Of a DNA stretch of 64,000 bases, positions 1-10,644 are shown in pieces (within the stretch, counting starts at the first letter, position 1; every line of letters starts with the position of its first letter). The DNA lies in the NCBI GenBank assembly GCA_022747635.1, contig JAKTNV010000004.1, positions 82,682,552 to 82,746,551 of the forward strand. Reading direction: 5' to 3'. This DNA is from Hetaerina americana (taxonomy: Eukaryota; Arthropoda; Insecta; Odonata; Calopterygidae). Position numbers and translations under genes: made by a program. The notes under the pieces were generated by a model. The model saw only the letters and a list, made by a program, of their open reading frames with translations, was not told the origin of the DNA and ran no database searches.

Positions 1-351
1 TGGATGAGACGGAATCCAGTTCTTCGCCAAGGAGCAGGAAGAAAATTCTTGAACGGTAAGAATATCACAACTCAGCCGGAGAAAAAGTAGAACAATGGAA
101 AGATTTTGAACATGACTAATGAATAAATTTATAATTATTACATAGCATCCCGCAGCACCAGACATAGCTAGCGCACCCCGTTTAACTGATGCGCTTACAG
201 CCTGTGACGCCACGGGCTGGGAAACGATGAAGATCTCTAAGAAACAACCCAAGGACTTCGTCGGACGCTCAGACGGTTGGAGAAATCTCAACTTTCACCT
301 CCACATTGGAAACAAAAGGGAAAAAATTAAACCAAGTCCAGTTATTCCCAT
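1..351. other. No recognisable gene
   Basis: I see no long reading frame, repeat or motif in the DNA upstream of the first tRNA gene. Confidence 0.5.
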
Positions 352-423
352 GGCTCGTTGGTCTAGGGGTATGATTCTCGCTTAGGGTGCGAGAGGTCCC
401 GGGTTCAAATCCCGGACGAGCCC
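352..423 (+). tRNA. tRNA-Pro (anticodon AGG)
   Basis: This 72-nt gene folds as a complete cloverleaf. The 7-bp acceptor stem pairs GGCTCGT with ACGAGCC and the discriminator base is C. The anticodon arm is CTCGC-TTAGGGT-GCGAG, giving anticodon AGG, so it decodes proline CCU (and CCC after inosine modification). The T arm carries the B box GGTTCAAATCC and the D arm carries the A box. CCA is not encoded and there is no intron, as usual for eukaryotic nuclear genes. A T-run about 25 nt downstream is a likely Pol III terminator. A base-for-base identical gene lies on the opposite strand at 14325-14396. Confidence 0.97.
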
Positions 424-1061
424 ATAATTTTTACTTTAAAATTCTTCTTTTTTCTATCTCGTGCTAAACAGAAGTTGATGCTTATACACACATCGACAAA
501 ATTATTTCGTTCGCTGATATAATACATCCACACGATAGAACGCTCACGAACAGGAGCAGGAACACAGCGGCGCAGCATTCTTCGCCGAGGCCTACCTAAT
601 CACACAGGACTCTTAGTTGTCGGTAAAATTTCTCTTGCAGTGTGAACATTATTGTATTGTCCATGATATTTTCCATTTAATTGCCAATGATTAGGAGAGA
701 ATTTAGCATTAATCTTGTCCATTAAGTGTTTTTTACTGTACCTAAAATATACAAGATTGAAGAATAGTCTAAAAATTAACTCCTTTTATAGTTTTTAAAT
801 CCCTGGTTTTATTTTCTTCCTGGTTTGAATGCAGTTATTCTATTAAGTAGAGAGAGGTTTTTCCCAGGATGGACTTTTAATTATGTAGGCTGGAAATCAC
901 GCGGATAAGGTAAAATTTTTAATTAAATAGCGTTTGTGGCTCAAATGAAGGCCCTCAATCCAAAATAATTCATGTATGCGTATTTTACACACCACCAGTT
1001 GACAGCGACAATTCAATTCTAGAATAAGAGCAGCAAATAAAAGGTTTCTTATCCCAACACA
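424..1061. other. AT-rich intergenic DNA
   Basis: Apart from the T-run terminating the tRNA gene near 444-452, no gene or repeat could be recognised here. The left end of the following CR1 element is not sharply defined, so some of this may be very decayed element. Confidence 0.4.
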
Positions 1062-3200
1062 ATGATTACGACCATCAAAATCGGTGGAGATTTCAATTTC
1101 CCATCTATTGATTGGGGCACATATAGTTGTAAAACAGGCGATAAACACAAAGTCATCTGCGAATCGCTATTGAATTATTGTACGTTGAACACATTGGATC
1201 AACTTGGTCACATTGGTCACTTCAACAACTAGGGGCGATGATATTCTGGATTTGTTAGCAACGAATATTCCCGAAAAGTCTTACCTATAGAAATTAAAAG
1301 GAAGTAGTGGCCACGGGGCAGGAAATACTAAGTTTTTGTATGTTGGGTCTGAAATACGAAGTCTAAAAGGAAAATTTACTCGTTTAAAGAAGGGGGATAT
1401 AATAGCCTACAGTGCGTTCTACAAAATCAATTTGCAAGTTTTTAGAAAGATAGGATTCAGGGAAATACTGAGGATACGAGGAAACACTTTCTTGAGATCA
1501 CGCGCTCAGCAGTCAGCAAGTTCATTCTTAGTAAATTTATAAATGATAACACGGAACGTAGATGGTACAACGCGGATGTCAGAAAGACATTGAGACGTCA
1601 AAGGCTATATCACGCCAAGATGAAAAATATTGGGGATGATACCTCTTGCGACAATAAGAATGAGATCACTTATGATTACAAGATATCTTGGGCGAATACC
1701 AAGAATGAATTTCGGAAAGTGTACAGGGAATTCAAAAGGAAAAGGTTAGCGGAACATTCTAAAGAGAACCCGAAATTATTTTGGACATACGCCAGAGAAG
1801 TCAGGGAGATAAGTCAACTGGTAATTCACTCAAAAATGAAAAAGGCGAAAGAGTAACCAGCAGTTTGGAAAAGGCTAACTTATTGAATTCCTTCCTTCAA
1901 AGCGTCTTCACCAATGTCTCGCCGAATGTCTCCGATAGCTTATCAAATCGTGCTGGTCAACAAATTCTCAAAATTGAAATATCATATAATGTAATAGAAA
2001 TTTTGCTGAAAAATATTAAGCCTAATAAATCCTCCGGGACCGATAAAATACCCACTCGTATATTTAAGGATCTAGCTTCGGAAATTGCGTCGTATCTAGA
2101 AAAAATATTTGGTAAAGGCTGTCGTAACAGCAATATTTAAAAACGGAGACAAGGAGGAACCGAGCAATTACATACATATTTCCCTCACATCCATTTCGTG
2201 CACAGTTATGGAACATATAGTTGCTAGTTTGGTCGTGAGATACCTCGATGATCAGAAGTTATTCATGAAAAATCAGCACGGTTTCCGAAAAGGTAGATCC
2301 TGCGAGACACAGCTTGCGCTTTTTGATCATGATGTGCTTATTTCGGGAAAGAGCAATGTTCCAGTGGACGCGATATTACTAGATTTTAAGAGAGCAAAGC
2401 ACCTCACAGTAAACTACTCGTAAAGCTAGAAGCGTATGGAATTGATAAAAATATCCAGGGTTGGATTGAAGACATTTTGAATGGTCGGGTACAGAGAGTA
2501 GTGATAAATTTAGTTAGCTCAAATGTAGTAGAAGTTATTCAGGGAATAGGGAAGAGTAATCGGATATCTTTTATTCCTACTTTACGTTAACAACATTGGC
2601 TCAATTAAATACCCAGGCGCTACCCTCACCCAAAAGTTTTTTTGGTGAAGCACATACGTGGACATGCTAAGAAAAGATTAAGATTTATTAGAAGAGTAAT
2701 GGGTAAATGTGTTGAAAAAGGCAAAGAGAATTGTTATCTGTCGCTGGTTAGGCCTCATTTAGAATATACCATAAGTACAAATGGGATCCTCATGAAGTTG
2801 GATTAGTTGCCGGATTGGATCGTGTGCAGCGTGGTGGAGCTAGACATTGTTATGATAAACCTAGTAGCGTATCCAAAATATTAGAGCAGCTAGGCTAGGA
2901 ATAACTCACGGAGCGAAAGTTAAATTAGATATTCAAGATCTTGCATAAATTGGATGGAGGGATCTTTAGCAGTGATGTAAAAATATTTTATTTCCCCCAT
3001 AATACTAAGGTAGGAGAAATCATGTTAGTAAAATTTGATAGATTAAGTGTAGAACAGATAGATTTAAGATGCCATTTTTTCCACGAACGATAAGGGATCA
3101 GAATGATATTGTCCAACCGCGGTAGGGTCATGTTAGGGAAAAATTATCCAGGTGTGTGTTCACCCTCTGCCACACACCCTAGCGGTGGCTTTCAGGATGC
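1062..3200 (+). pseudogene. Degenerate CR1-clade LINE (endonuclease-RT)
   Basis: Pieces of a CR1 retrotransposon polyprotein lie in order but in shifting frames. There is an APE endonuclease fragment (GGDFNFPSIDW near 1083), a linker (KRKRLAEHSKENPKLFW), and the RT start (SSGTDKIPTRIF near 2034). These are followed by the RT block HGFRKGRSCETQL near 2280 and the C-terminal SLVRPHLEY near 2740. The [YF]ADD active-site block is missing around 2580-2630, so a deletion has removed the catalytic core. The 3' end near 3160-3195 has the 'cacacaccctagcggtggc' motif typical of the CR1 tails seen elsewhere in the window. Many stops and frameshifts make it a dead, old copy. CR1 clade is inferred from motifs. 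Confidence 0.8.
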
Positions 3201-5039
3201 ATATAAAAATAAAAAAATATGTATTGTGAACTCGAAATCTAATTGAACAATGCATATGTTAACCCAGGCAGTATAAACAAGTGGAATGTCAAACCCAGGA
3301 ATATATCTTCATTTAATGGCTGCTCTTTTTAAAAATACATTGGGAATTATGGCTAATTGACTAGGCATGATGGTTTTAATAACTTTTCCATTAGCTTTGC
3401 GTAATCCTTGCTTCCGTGGATAGCAATTCTTAATTTGCCTCATTTCCAACTTAAATTAGTAATCTTTATGCACCTTTTTTTAATTATGTTTAGGTACACC
3501 AATGAAAAATATAATAACACGATATATTTTTTAACAGAAGAAAATGCTGGCTCATTGAAATTAACACAGGGACCCATTTTCTCGATACAAGCTAAGCGCT
3601 TCTGATACTGAAACCCAAATGGGGCTCTCGTCCCGCGAACAATATGAGGCACACAACAATGGCGTCGCAATGCGCAAAGTCGAAAGTTTGGCTTCTCCCT
3701 CCTTTTGACATTTTCGATGGACTGTTACGCAAGCATTTCTTCGCGATCCTGCAGTAAAAAGAAACTCCCCCTGATAGATTCTTATTCCTCGGCAAGGACT
3801 AGGGATGAGTAGTGGGGGCTGGGAAGGGTGCAGATTTCTTCTCGTGGGACCTTGCCAGTCCTTCGGGCCCGAACGACCGCTCTCGCAGTTGCCTTGGTTT
3901 CTTGAAGCGACAGCGGTTTTTGAAACGAAGCCATTCCATAAGGTACCAGCATGCTGTTCGTTCCTCCATCTTTTCTCACTCCCTCTCTCCATACAATCTT
4001 TTCTTTTTTCCCCATCTAATCTTAAAGGGAAATACCGCAAGGCAGGACTCGTTGAGCTTGGAGAAGATGAAAAAAATATATGGGAAACAAATAAAGAGGA
4101 GGCTTTTTACCTTGCTCCATTGTCAGTCGAGTAATTTCGTTTCGTTTGCTCCCAAAGAAGCCATTTACGGTCGGTCGATGGCAGCGAGAGAGGTTAGGGA
4201 GGGTTAAAGAAGGGAGGCGTTGGTAGGGAAGAAAGGAGGTGAAGAGACTTAAGTCTACTTACCTACTTATCGACGAAGCGACCAATGAGTACTAGAATAC
4301 AAGGCCGGAGGGAAAGAAGTGGTGCGAGAAAAAAATCATTCGCTAGGAACAAATGAGATTTCGCAAGAGATTAACTTCTTTAACAATTTGCGTCGTTTTT
4401 GCCCGAGTAACCCTACTCATCGTATTTTTTTTCACAAGTAAAGCATTTATTGATTTTAAATTTCCTTTTTTATCTCGAAAAGTTTTACTGATTCTAAAAA
4501 ACCATTAGTACAGTGCATGTTTGATTTTTATAAGAATATTCCTGCGACGAAAGGTTCCACGAAAAACTAATTGGATATGTACTGATTGAATTTACCTTGA
4601 ATCCAGCTAATACGAGTACAGTGTCGCATCGATTGAATATTTAATTATTTTGTTATATTTATCAAATCGGCAGAGCATATTCCGGTAATAATTTCATAAT
4701 ATTACTCAGACAGAATTAATTTATTCTCCGATTATGTTAATTCATCTTCAGATCAAGCTTAAAGTGAAAAAATATCACATAGCCGGAATTATGGGTTGGT
4801 ACCAGTTTTTGATATTCATTGTGAAAATACATATGTAAAAATACATAACATTTAGTAATCTAGCTTTAATAATTATTGAAGCTTCAGAGGCGAAGATTTA
4901 GGTAATGATTTGAAGATATAGTAGTTACGGTTTTATGCCACATAATTTGAAATAATACAGGTATGCTCCATTAACCCAAAACAAAAACCCTTTTATTCCT
5001 GTATAAAGTAAAAGTTGAAGTATTATTATAGGATTATGT
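3201..5039. other. Unassigned DNA with a GC-richer patch at 3600-4260
   Basis: No protein family or RNA gene is recognisable. Around 3600-4260 the base composition is clearly more GC-rich than its surroundings and open on both strands, but the frames overlap each other in both directions and resemble nothing I know. It could be a host exon, promoter or decayed element. Confidence 0.35.
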
Positions 5040-5126
5040 AAATAAATATAAATAAATGAATAAATAAATAAATAAATAATATATATATGTATGTTTATAT
5101 ATATATATATGTTTATATATATATAA

Positions 5127-5192
<66 letters not shown>
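5040..5192. repeat. (AAAT)n followed by (TA)n microsatellite
   Basis: A run of AAAT units (about 5040-5079) passes into a nearly pure TA repeat that stops exactly where LINE-A copy 1 begins. Ile/Tyr-rich reading frames across this stretch on both strands are artefacts of the repeat. Confidence 0.97.
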
Positions 5193-5194
<2 letters not shown>

Positions 5195-7409
5195 TTCCCA
5201 GGAGCGGATGCGAACTCCGACCACAATTTAGTTGTTATGAAATGTAGCGTCCGTTTCAAAAAGATAAGGCAGGGGTGGCGAGTTTTAAAATGGAATGTAG
5301 AAGCATTAAATGGTCTGAAAAGGAAGGAATATAAATAGGCGGTAGAGGAAATCATGGAGGATGGTAAAGAGCGGAGTACTATTGAAGAAAAATGGGAAAG
5401 TTTCAAGAGAGGGTTGTCTAAAGTCGCAAAAGACACTATTGGAACCGTTAACGCTAAAAGGACTAGGAAACCATGGATCATGGATGAGATGATTACAAAG
5501 ATGGATGAGCGGCGAAAATGGAAGAATGTAAATACAGAGTTAGGTAAAATGATGTACTAAGAATAAAACAATAAATTGAGGCGGGCAACAAATAAAGCAA
5601 AAGAAGCGCGGTGGAAGACGCAGTGCGAGGATATGGAAAGTCTGCAGAGGAAGGGTGGAATCGGTGCGCTGTACAGCAAAGTTAAATCGTTATCGGGAAG
5701 TAAGAAAGGGAGATCAACGATAGCAGTTAGAGATAAGGCGGGTAAGGTAATAGTTGACATAGGAAAGATCCAAGAGAGATGGAAGGAATATATAGAAGAA
5801 CTGTATGGTAAAGAACTTAGACCAACAAAGTTAGACATTGAAAAAGAATATGACGCAGAGGAAGACAGCTTAGGTCAAGGCATACTAGACAATGAGATAG
5901 AAAGGGCATTAAGGGAGATGAAACTAAATAAGGCCGTGGGGGTAGATAACATTCCCGTGGAACTTTTAAAATGCTTAGGAAAATGTGGGAGGAAGAGGCT
6001 ATATGGGCTGATCCGTAGTATTTATGAGGAGGGAATCTGGCCGGAAGACTTTGTGAGATCAATTTTAGTTCCTATTCCGAAGAAGGTAAAGGCCACGTCA
6101 TGTGAGGACTATAGGACAATTAGTTTGATATCCCACGCAGCTAAAGTTGTTCTCAGGATCATAAACAAAAGGATAGAGTGTAGGGCAAATGATTACTTAG
6201 GGGATGATCAGTTTGGGTTTAGGAAGGGGAGAGGTACGCGTGATGCCATTGCAGTAATGAGATTATTAATCGAGAGGAATATAGAACACAATCAGGAGGT
6301 ATTTGCCTGTTTCGTAGATTTCGAAAAAGCGTTTGACAGAGTGAATTAGGAAAAACTAATGAGTATATTGCAGAAAACAGGAATATATTGGAGGAAAAGG
6401 AGGCTGATCCGCAACCTGTACATGTCTCAGACTGCACAGGTGCGGGTGGGAAACGGGGAGTCCGGATGGGCAGTGTTAGGAAGGGGTGTAAGGCAGGGTT
6501 GCCCATTATCACCGTTGCTGTTCAACCTGTATGCAGAGGAAATGATCAAAGAGGCATGGGAAGAACTCGAGGTAGGAATGAAAGTGGGCGGGGAATTCGT
6601 AAAATCTGTGAGGTTTGCTGATGACCAAGCTTTAGTTTGTCAGTCAGCCAAGGGGCTGCAAGCATTGCTGAGTGAATTGGAAATTCCCTGCGACAGGTAT
6701 GGGATGAAAATCAATATTAATAAAACAAAGGTTATGCGATTTTCTAGAAAGAAAAAGGCCAAGCTTAACATTAAAATAGGAGGGCAAAAACTAGAGCAGG
6801 TAGAACAGTTTACGTATCTCGGTAGTGTTTTGGACCAACACGGTCAAAATAGTAAGGACGTAAGGAGAAGAATTGCGCTAGGCAATGAGGCTTTCACAAG
6901 GAGGAGGGAGTTGATGACGGGGACGTTGAGTAGGGATGTTAAGAAAAGACTCGTAAAAACTTTGATATGGATCGTAGCTATGTACGGCGCGGAAACGTGG
7001 TCATTGAAGCAGGAGGATAGACGTAAACTGGAGGCTTTTGAAATGTGGGTGTGGAGAAGAATGGGGAAGGTGAAATAGACTGAGAAGAAAACAAATGGGG
7101 AAGTACTTGGTATGGTGGGCGAAGAGAGGGGTTTGCTGGGAGAAACCTATGGAGGCAGGAAAAGTGGATGAAGGGGGTATTGACCGGCAGTGGGATGTTG
7201 AAGACTGTGATAGGGGGGAAAATGTTAGGCGAACGAGGAAAGGGAAGGAACAGGATAGGGATGTTGGACGGGATGAAGGGAGGAAGAAAGTACTCAGAGA
7301 TGAAGAGGGACCTGATGTAGAGTAGGATGTTGTGTTTTGCTAGGGGCCACAAATTGTTGAATTAGTAATTTTTTCCAACCAAAAACCTACCTTAACCGGT
7401 AGATTACCT
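5193..7409 (+). mobile_element. LINE-A copy 1, 5'-truncated (RTE-like APE LINE)
   Basis: This copy starts inside the endonuclease coding region, at the sequence that follows the endonuclease frame in the full-length copies at 23366-26735 and 28428-31744. It continues through the whole RT to the 3' end. The 3' terminus has a small hairpin (CTACC-TTAACC-GGTAG at 7387-7402) followed by an (AAT)n tail. 5' truncation is normal for target-primed reverse transcription. It is closely similar to the palindromic pair but carries its own set of nonsense codons, and it keeps a Cys codon where both palindrome copies have a stop. It sits between two (TA)n tracts, as if inserted into a TA microsatellite. 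Confidence 0.9.
5219..7318 (+). pseudogene. LINE-A copy 1 RT pseudogene
   Basis: The frame encodes the end of the endonuclease, a basic linker and the reverse transcriptase. The RT shows PIPKKVKATSCEDYRTISL, DQFGFRKGRGTRDA near 6208, VDFEKAFDRVN near 6316, GVRQGCPLSPLLF near 6485, and the catalytic FADD at about 6614-6625. Nonsense codons interrupt it near 5336 (TAG for Gln), 5558 (TAA for Lys), the W after RVN near 6347, and a W near 7076. Beyond 7078 the C-terminal region is further broken. The protein would be an endonuclease-RT for target-primed reverse transcription. No functional product is expected. Confidence 0.88.
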
Positions 7410-7423
7410 AATAATAATAATAA

Positions 7424-7482
<59 letters not shown>
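7410..7482. repeat. (AAT)n tail of LINE-A followed by (TA)n
   Basis: The AAT units (7410-7427) form the short microsatellite tail of the LINE. The following (TA)n tract may be the right half of a TA-repeat target, since (TA)n also abuts the 5' end of the element. Confidence 0.9.
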
Positions 7483-7484
<2 letters not shown>

Positions 7485-9119
7485 CACATACTGAAATAGT
7501 TGATACTGAAAGAACTGTTTAAAATATTTACGATGTTACACCATCATATCTGATCGATAAATAGATTTTTAACAATTTTTCAACTCGAGAGCATTAATTG
7601 TTTTATTTTCTTAATTTCATCTATACTGCGATCGTGTGCGTAGTGGGTGACAACATCTTGCGACAAAGATAGATCGATAATATGCATAGAGTAACCTTGA
7701 CAGTGACATTTGCATTCCGAAACAGTCGCCCGGCGACAAAGTGTACGGAGACACAATGGAAAGTAACTTTTTTCCATTGCATTTTGGAAAGCTTCCAATA
7801 TGTGTGGAGTCCATATATTCAGTAGCGTCTGTCAACTTTGAAAATAGTCTTGACTAAGCAGGTCATACTACTGACGAGTGAAAATTTCATTCGTACATTT
7901 GATATTTGATTTCTTACATAGAATTATTTATTTTTAATGACAAAAAAATAATACTTTTCCTCCAGATTAACATTTTTAATTCCGACTACTTCATCGTCTT
8001 TGGTGACCTGCAATGATGTAGTACATGGAAATCTGGTCGGTATTTAATTTTTATTTTGTGGAAAAGTGCTATTTTTAGGTAATTATATTCAAACTCCACC
8101 ATATCACACCTGAAACCACGCAATTTTAAATTGTTAATGAAATAGATTAATAAGCTATGTGAAGGATATCGTTATGTTGAAAAAATAAATTATTTGAAAA
8201 AAGTTACAAGGGCAAAAACAATTTGTAGCTTTAATGGGCAAATTACACTTTACCAACGCCAGGTTAGATGACCTTTGTTAGCGAGTCTAATCCATCAAAT
8301 CCTGCGTCGGAAAATAAAAATTTTGACGTGCTTCAATTGTTTCTTCTATTGTGTCAAGTTGTGAAAATTTCACAATGTGACACGTGAATGGTTTGATCTC
8401 AGAAATAGTTTTTTCATAACATAATCGATTGATTTTTTAATACATCTATACCTACACAAAGGAACTTTCCCTTATGTAAAATGCAAAAGCTAGAAATTTC
8501 ATTCAAAAGCAAACCTACTGAAAATCCGCCAAATGCTTTGAATTCGATTTTTTTGTAAATTGAAATACCCAGCATTTTTCAGTTCAAAATACCCCCTCAA
8601 AATCAGTCCAAATGTCTTTCAATCAACAAGTTTTTCGAACTTCTTCTTTCACTGTGTGAGTCGTTTTAAGCCAAAATAATAATTACTTAATTAATTTGCG
8701 AAAACTGTTGCCGTGATTTCAACTATTTGGATCGTTTGCAACGCGTCCTTTGTGTGTGTCAACCAAATCTTAGAAGTGCTTTCCCCCTCCCCCCGTGCAT
8801 TCCTGTTCATTGCTTGGAAACAATGGTAATGCTGATGAAAAATAGTATAACATGGAATGGAAGTTATGATAATGGCTTTGATAATTACCTGCATGTATGT
8901 TACGTCGGCAGACACGTGATGAAAGCCGACGATGTGAAGAATACAGAAGCCTAGACTTGTGAGTTGATCTTGTGTTGGGTTGCGAATTGCCGAAGTTGGT
9001 AATTATGGCATCAGTGATTGGTTCCTGTGTTTATTGCAATGGGATAGAATTAGTTCGAAATGGTTGCTGCCAGTGGATGGCATGTATGTGTGTTGGTTTG
9101 TATGCCTAGCGAGAATAAG
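7483..9119. other. AT-rich DNA, nothing recognised
   Basis: No long frame with family resemblance, RNA gene or structured repeat was seen on either strand. Confidence 0.45.
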
Positions 9120-9121
9120 TA

Positions 9122-9485
9122 CACGGTTCGTCCGGAAAATAAGTGTACTGAGCTCAGGAAAAAAAATTTATTACACTTTTACATATCTTAAGCTAATATT
9201 CCTCAAAATAGGACCCTTGTGAGTCGATACACTTGTTCCAGCGGCGTTCCCATTCCTGGAACGCTCCCGCGAAGGCATCATCGGGAACCTCTCGAAGACA
9301 CGTCGTCACGGCCTCTTTGACGGCGTCCAAAGTCCCGTATCGCGTTCCTTTGAGTTCCTTCACGTCTCGTCACCCGAAACAACGTTCTCTAAAAAATGTG
9401 GATCATTTTTGCAGTGATCCGCAAGTTGTGTCGCTATTTCCAAACGATTGAGTCTTTGATCATCACTGTATGTTCCAATTGTTGA
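9122..9485 (-). mobile_element. mariner-type transposon fragment with internal deletion
   Basis: The left end (9122-9151) matches the terminal inverted repeat of the mariner at 51630-52562 and follows a TA dinucleotide. On the minus strand the C-terminal transposase tail follows (RWNKCIDSQGSYFEEY, stop at 9193-9195). Further upstream comes DPHFLENVVSGDET, the first catalytic Asp block of mariner transposases. These two blocks are fused directly (junction near 9360-9370), so the region with the second and third Asp is deleted. No second TIR is visible beyond 9485. It is a non-autonomous, truncated copy of the same mariner family. Confidence 0.85.
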
Positions 9486-10540
9486 TATACCTAATTGTGA
9501 TACGTAGTTAATGAGGCTTTTTGGAAAGTTGTATCTTTTGATAAAAAAAGGTTTAATATTACATGTTCTGAATTAAGGTGATCGTATCTAACAAAAACGG
9601 AATATATTTGTGAAATAATTAAATCAAATATATTTTTGTTACTTTAACTATGTTTTTGCGACGAGATTTGTCAATAAATTGCGAAACTGAAATCAAAAGT
9701 TTTGAGGAGTAGGGACAGGGAAACGATACCACAAGTGCAATGGATATACGGATTTAGGTATCCATTCAAATTTTGAAAAGCACATATCTTTCTGATTCTC
9801 ACATCTGCTCCATATTTCGGAGGCACCTGATTGCTAGAAATATGGGATGATAGCTAGTAGATGGGTGAAAGGAACGGTAAGAATAAAATTTAGGAAGCAT
9901 TTTTAAGTTCTTTTACATTCAGTTGCCCCAATTTTCAAACAGAATTAAAATTCAATGCAGGAATCTTTATTCATAATCTTGAGAGTATAATTTGGACTTT
10001 GCTACATCTACAGTACATCAATGCCGCTATCTAAAAACCGGCCAGGAAGGCGTGTAGCAGATGGTGTTGCGTCAAAAACCTTCAGCAACAAAAAAGAGGT
10101 TTTTTGGTTATTTTTTTGCAGCTAAGTTCATCAACCAAGGTTTATTTTTTCGTTTTTGGCTTGAATTTTCCTTTGATCACGAATATTACGAAGAAATAAA
10201 TATTTCCTGCATCTATTGATGCTGAAGTTTCTTCAGCTCTCTCAGTAGCTGAGATCTCTTTTATATTATCTGAATGGTTTAATCGGGCAATATAATGAAA
10301 GATCTTAAAGATAGCTACGGTGTTATAAATTAAATCGAGTACTCTGTACCTTTATGATAGTCTTACCCTCCTTCTTCCTGTTTTCGGTAACTCTCATTTT
10401 AGTCCTTCAATCGAAAGCGTTCCTCCCGATATATTAGGTAAACGTTTCTTCACAGGCATATCGGCCCATATTTGGAAATTTTCTTAATCAATACAATCTC
10501 CGACTGTTTCCAAATACGTGTTGCATATTCCAAGTGTAGC
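9486..10540. other. AT-rich DNA, nothing recognised
   Basis: No coding, RNA or repeat signal that I can support. Confidence 0.45.
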
Positions 10541-10544
10541 CTCA

Positions 10545-10640
10545 CTGATGCAAAGTGTATCTACGAAGCATGTGTACAATACTCCGCAAGCCACGACAGG
10601 AGGAGCGTGTGGTGGGGAATGTTGGGGACCTACCTAATAT
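10545..10640 (-). mobile_element. CR1 3'-end fragment
   Basis: Read on the minus strand, this shows the short CR1 3' signature shared by several sites in the window: an AT-rich lead, 'ccaccacacgctcctcctg', 'gtggcttgcggagtatt', and a diverged terminal motif. It is a 5'-truncated stub with no coding sequence. Confidence 0.6.
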
Positions 10641-10644
10641 TATT

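Noticed and set aside
3561..4207. Several overlapping 80-160 codon frames on both strands
   Set aside because: Mutually exclusive frames in a GC-richer patch with no family resemblance or consistent start context.
4925..5481. Ile/Tyr-repeat proteins across (TA)n on both strands; the same at 27880-28698 and 49719-50072
   Set aside because: They are direct translations of TA microsatellites joined to bits of LINE-A, not genes.
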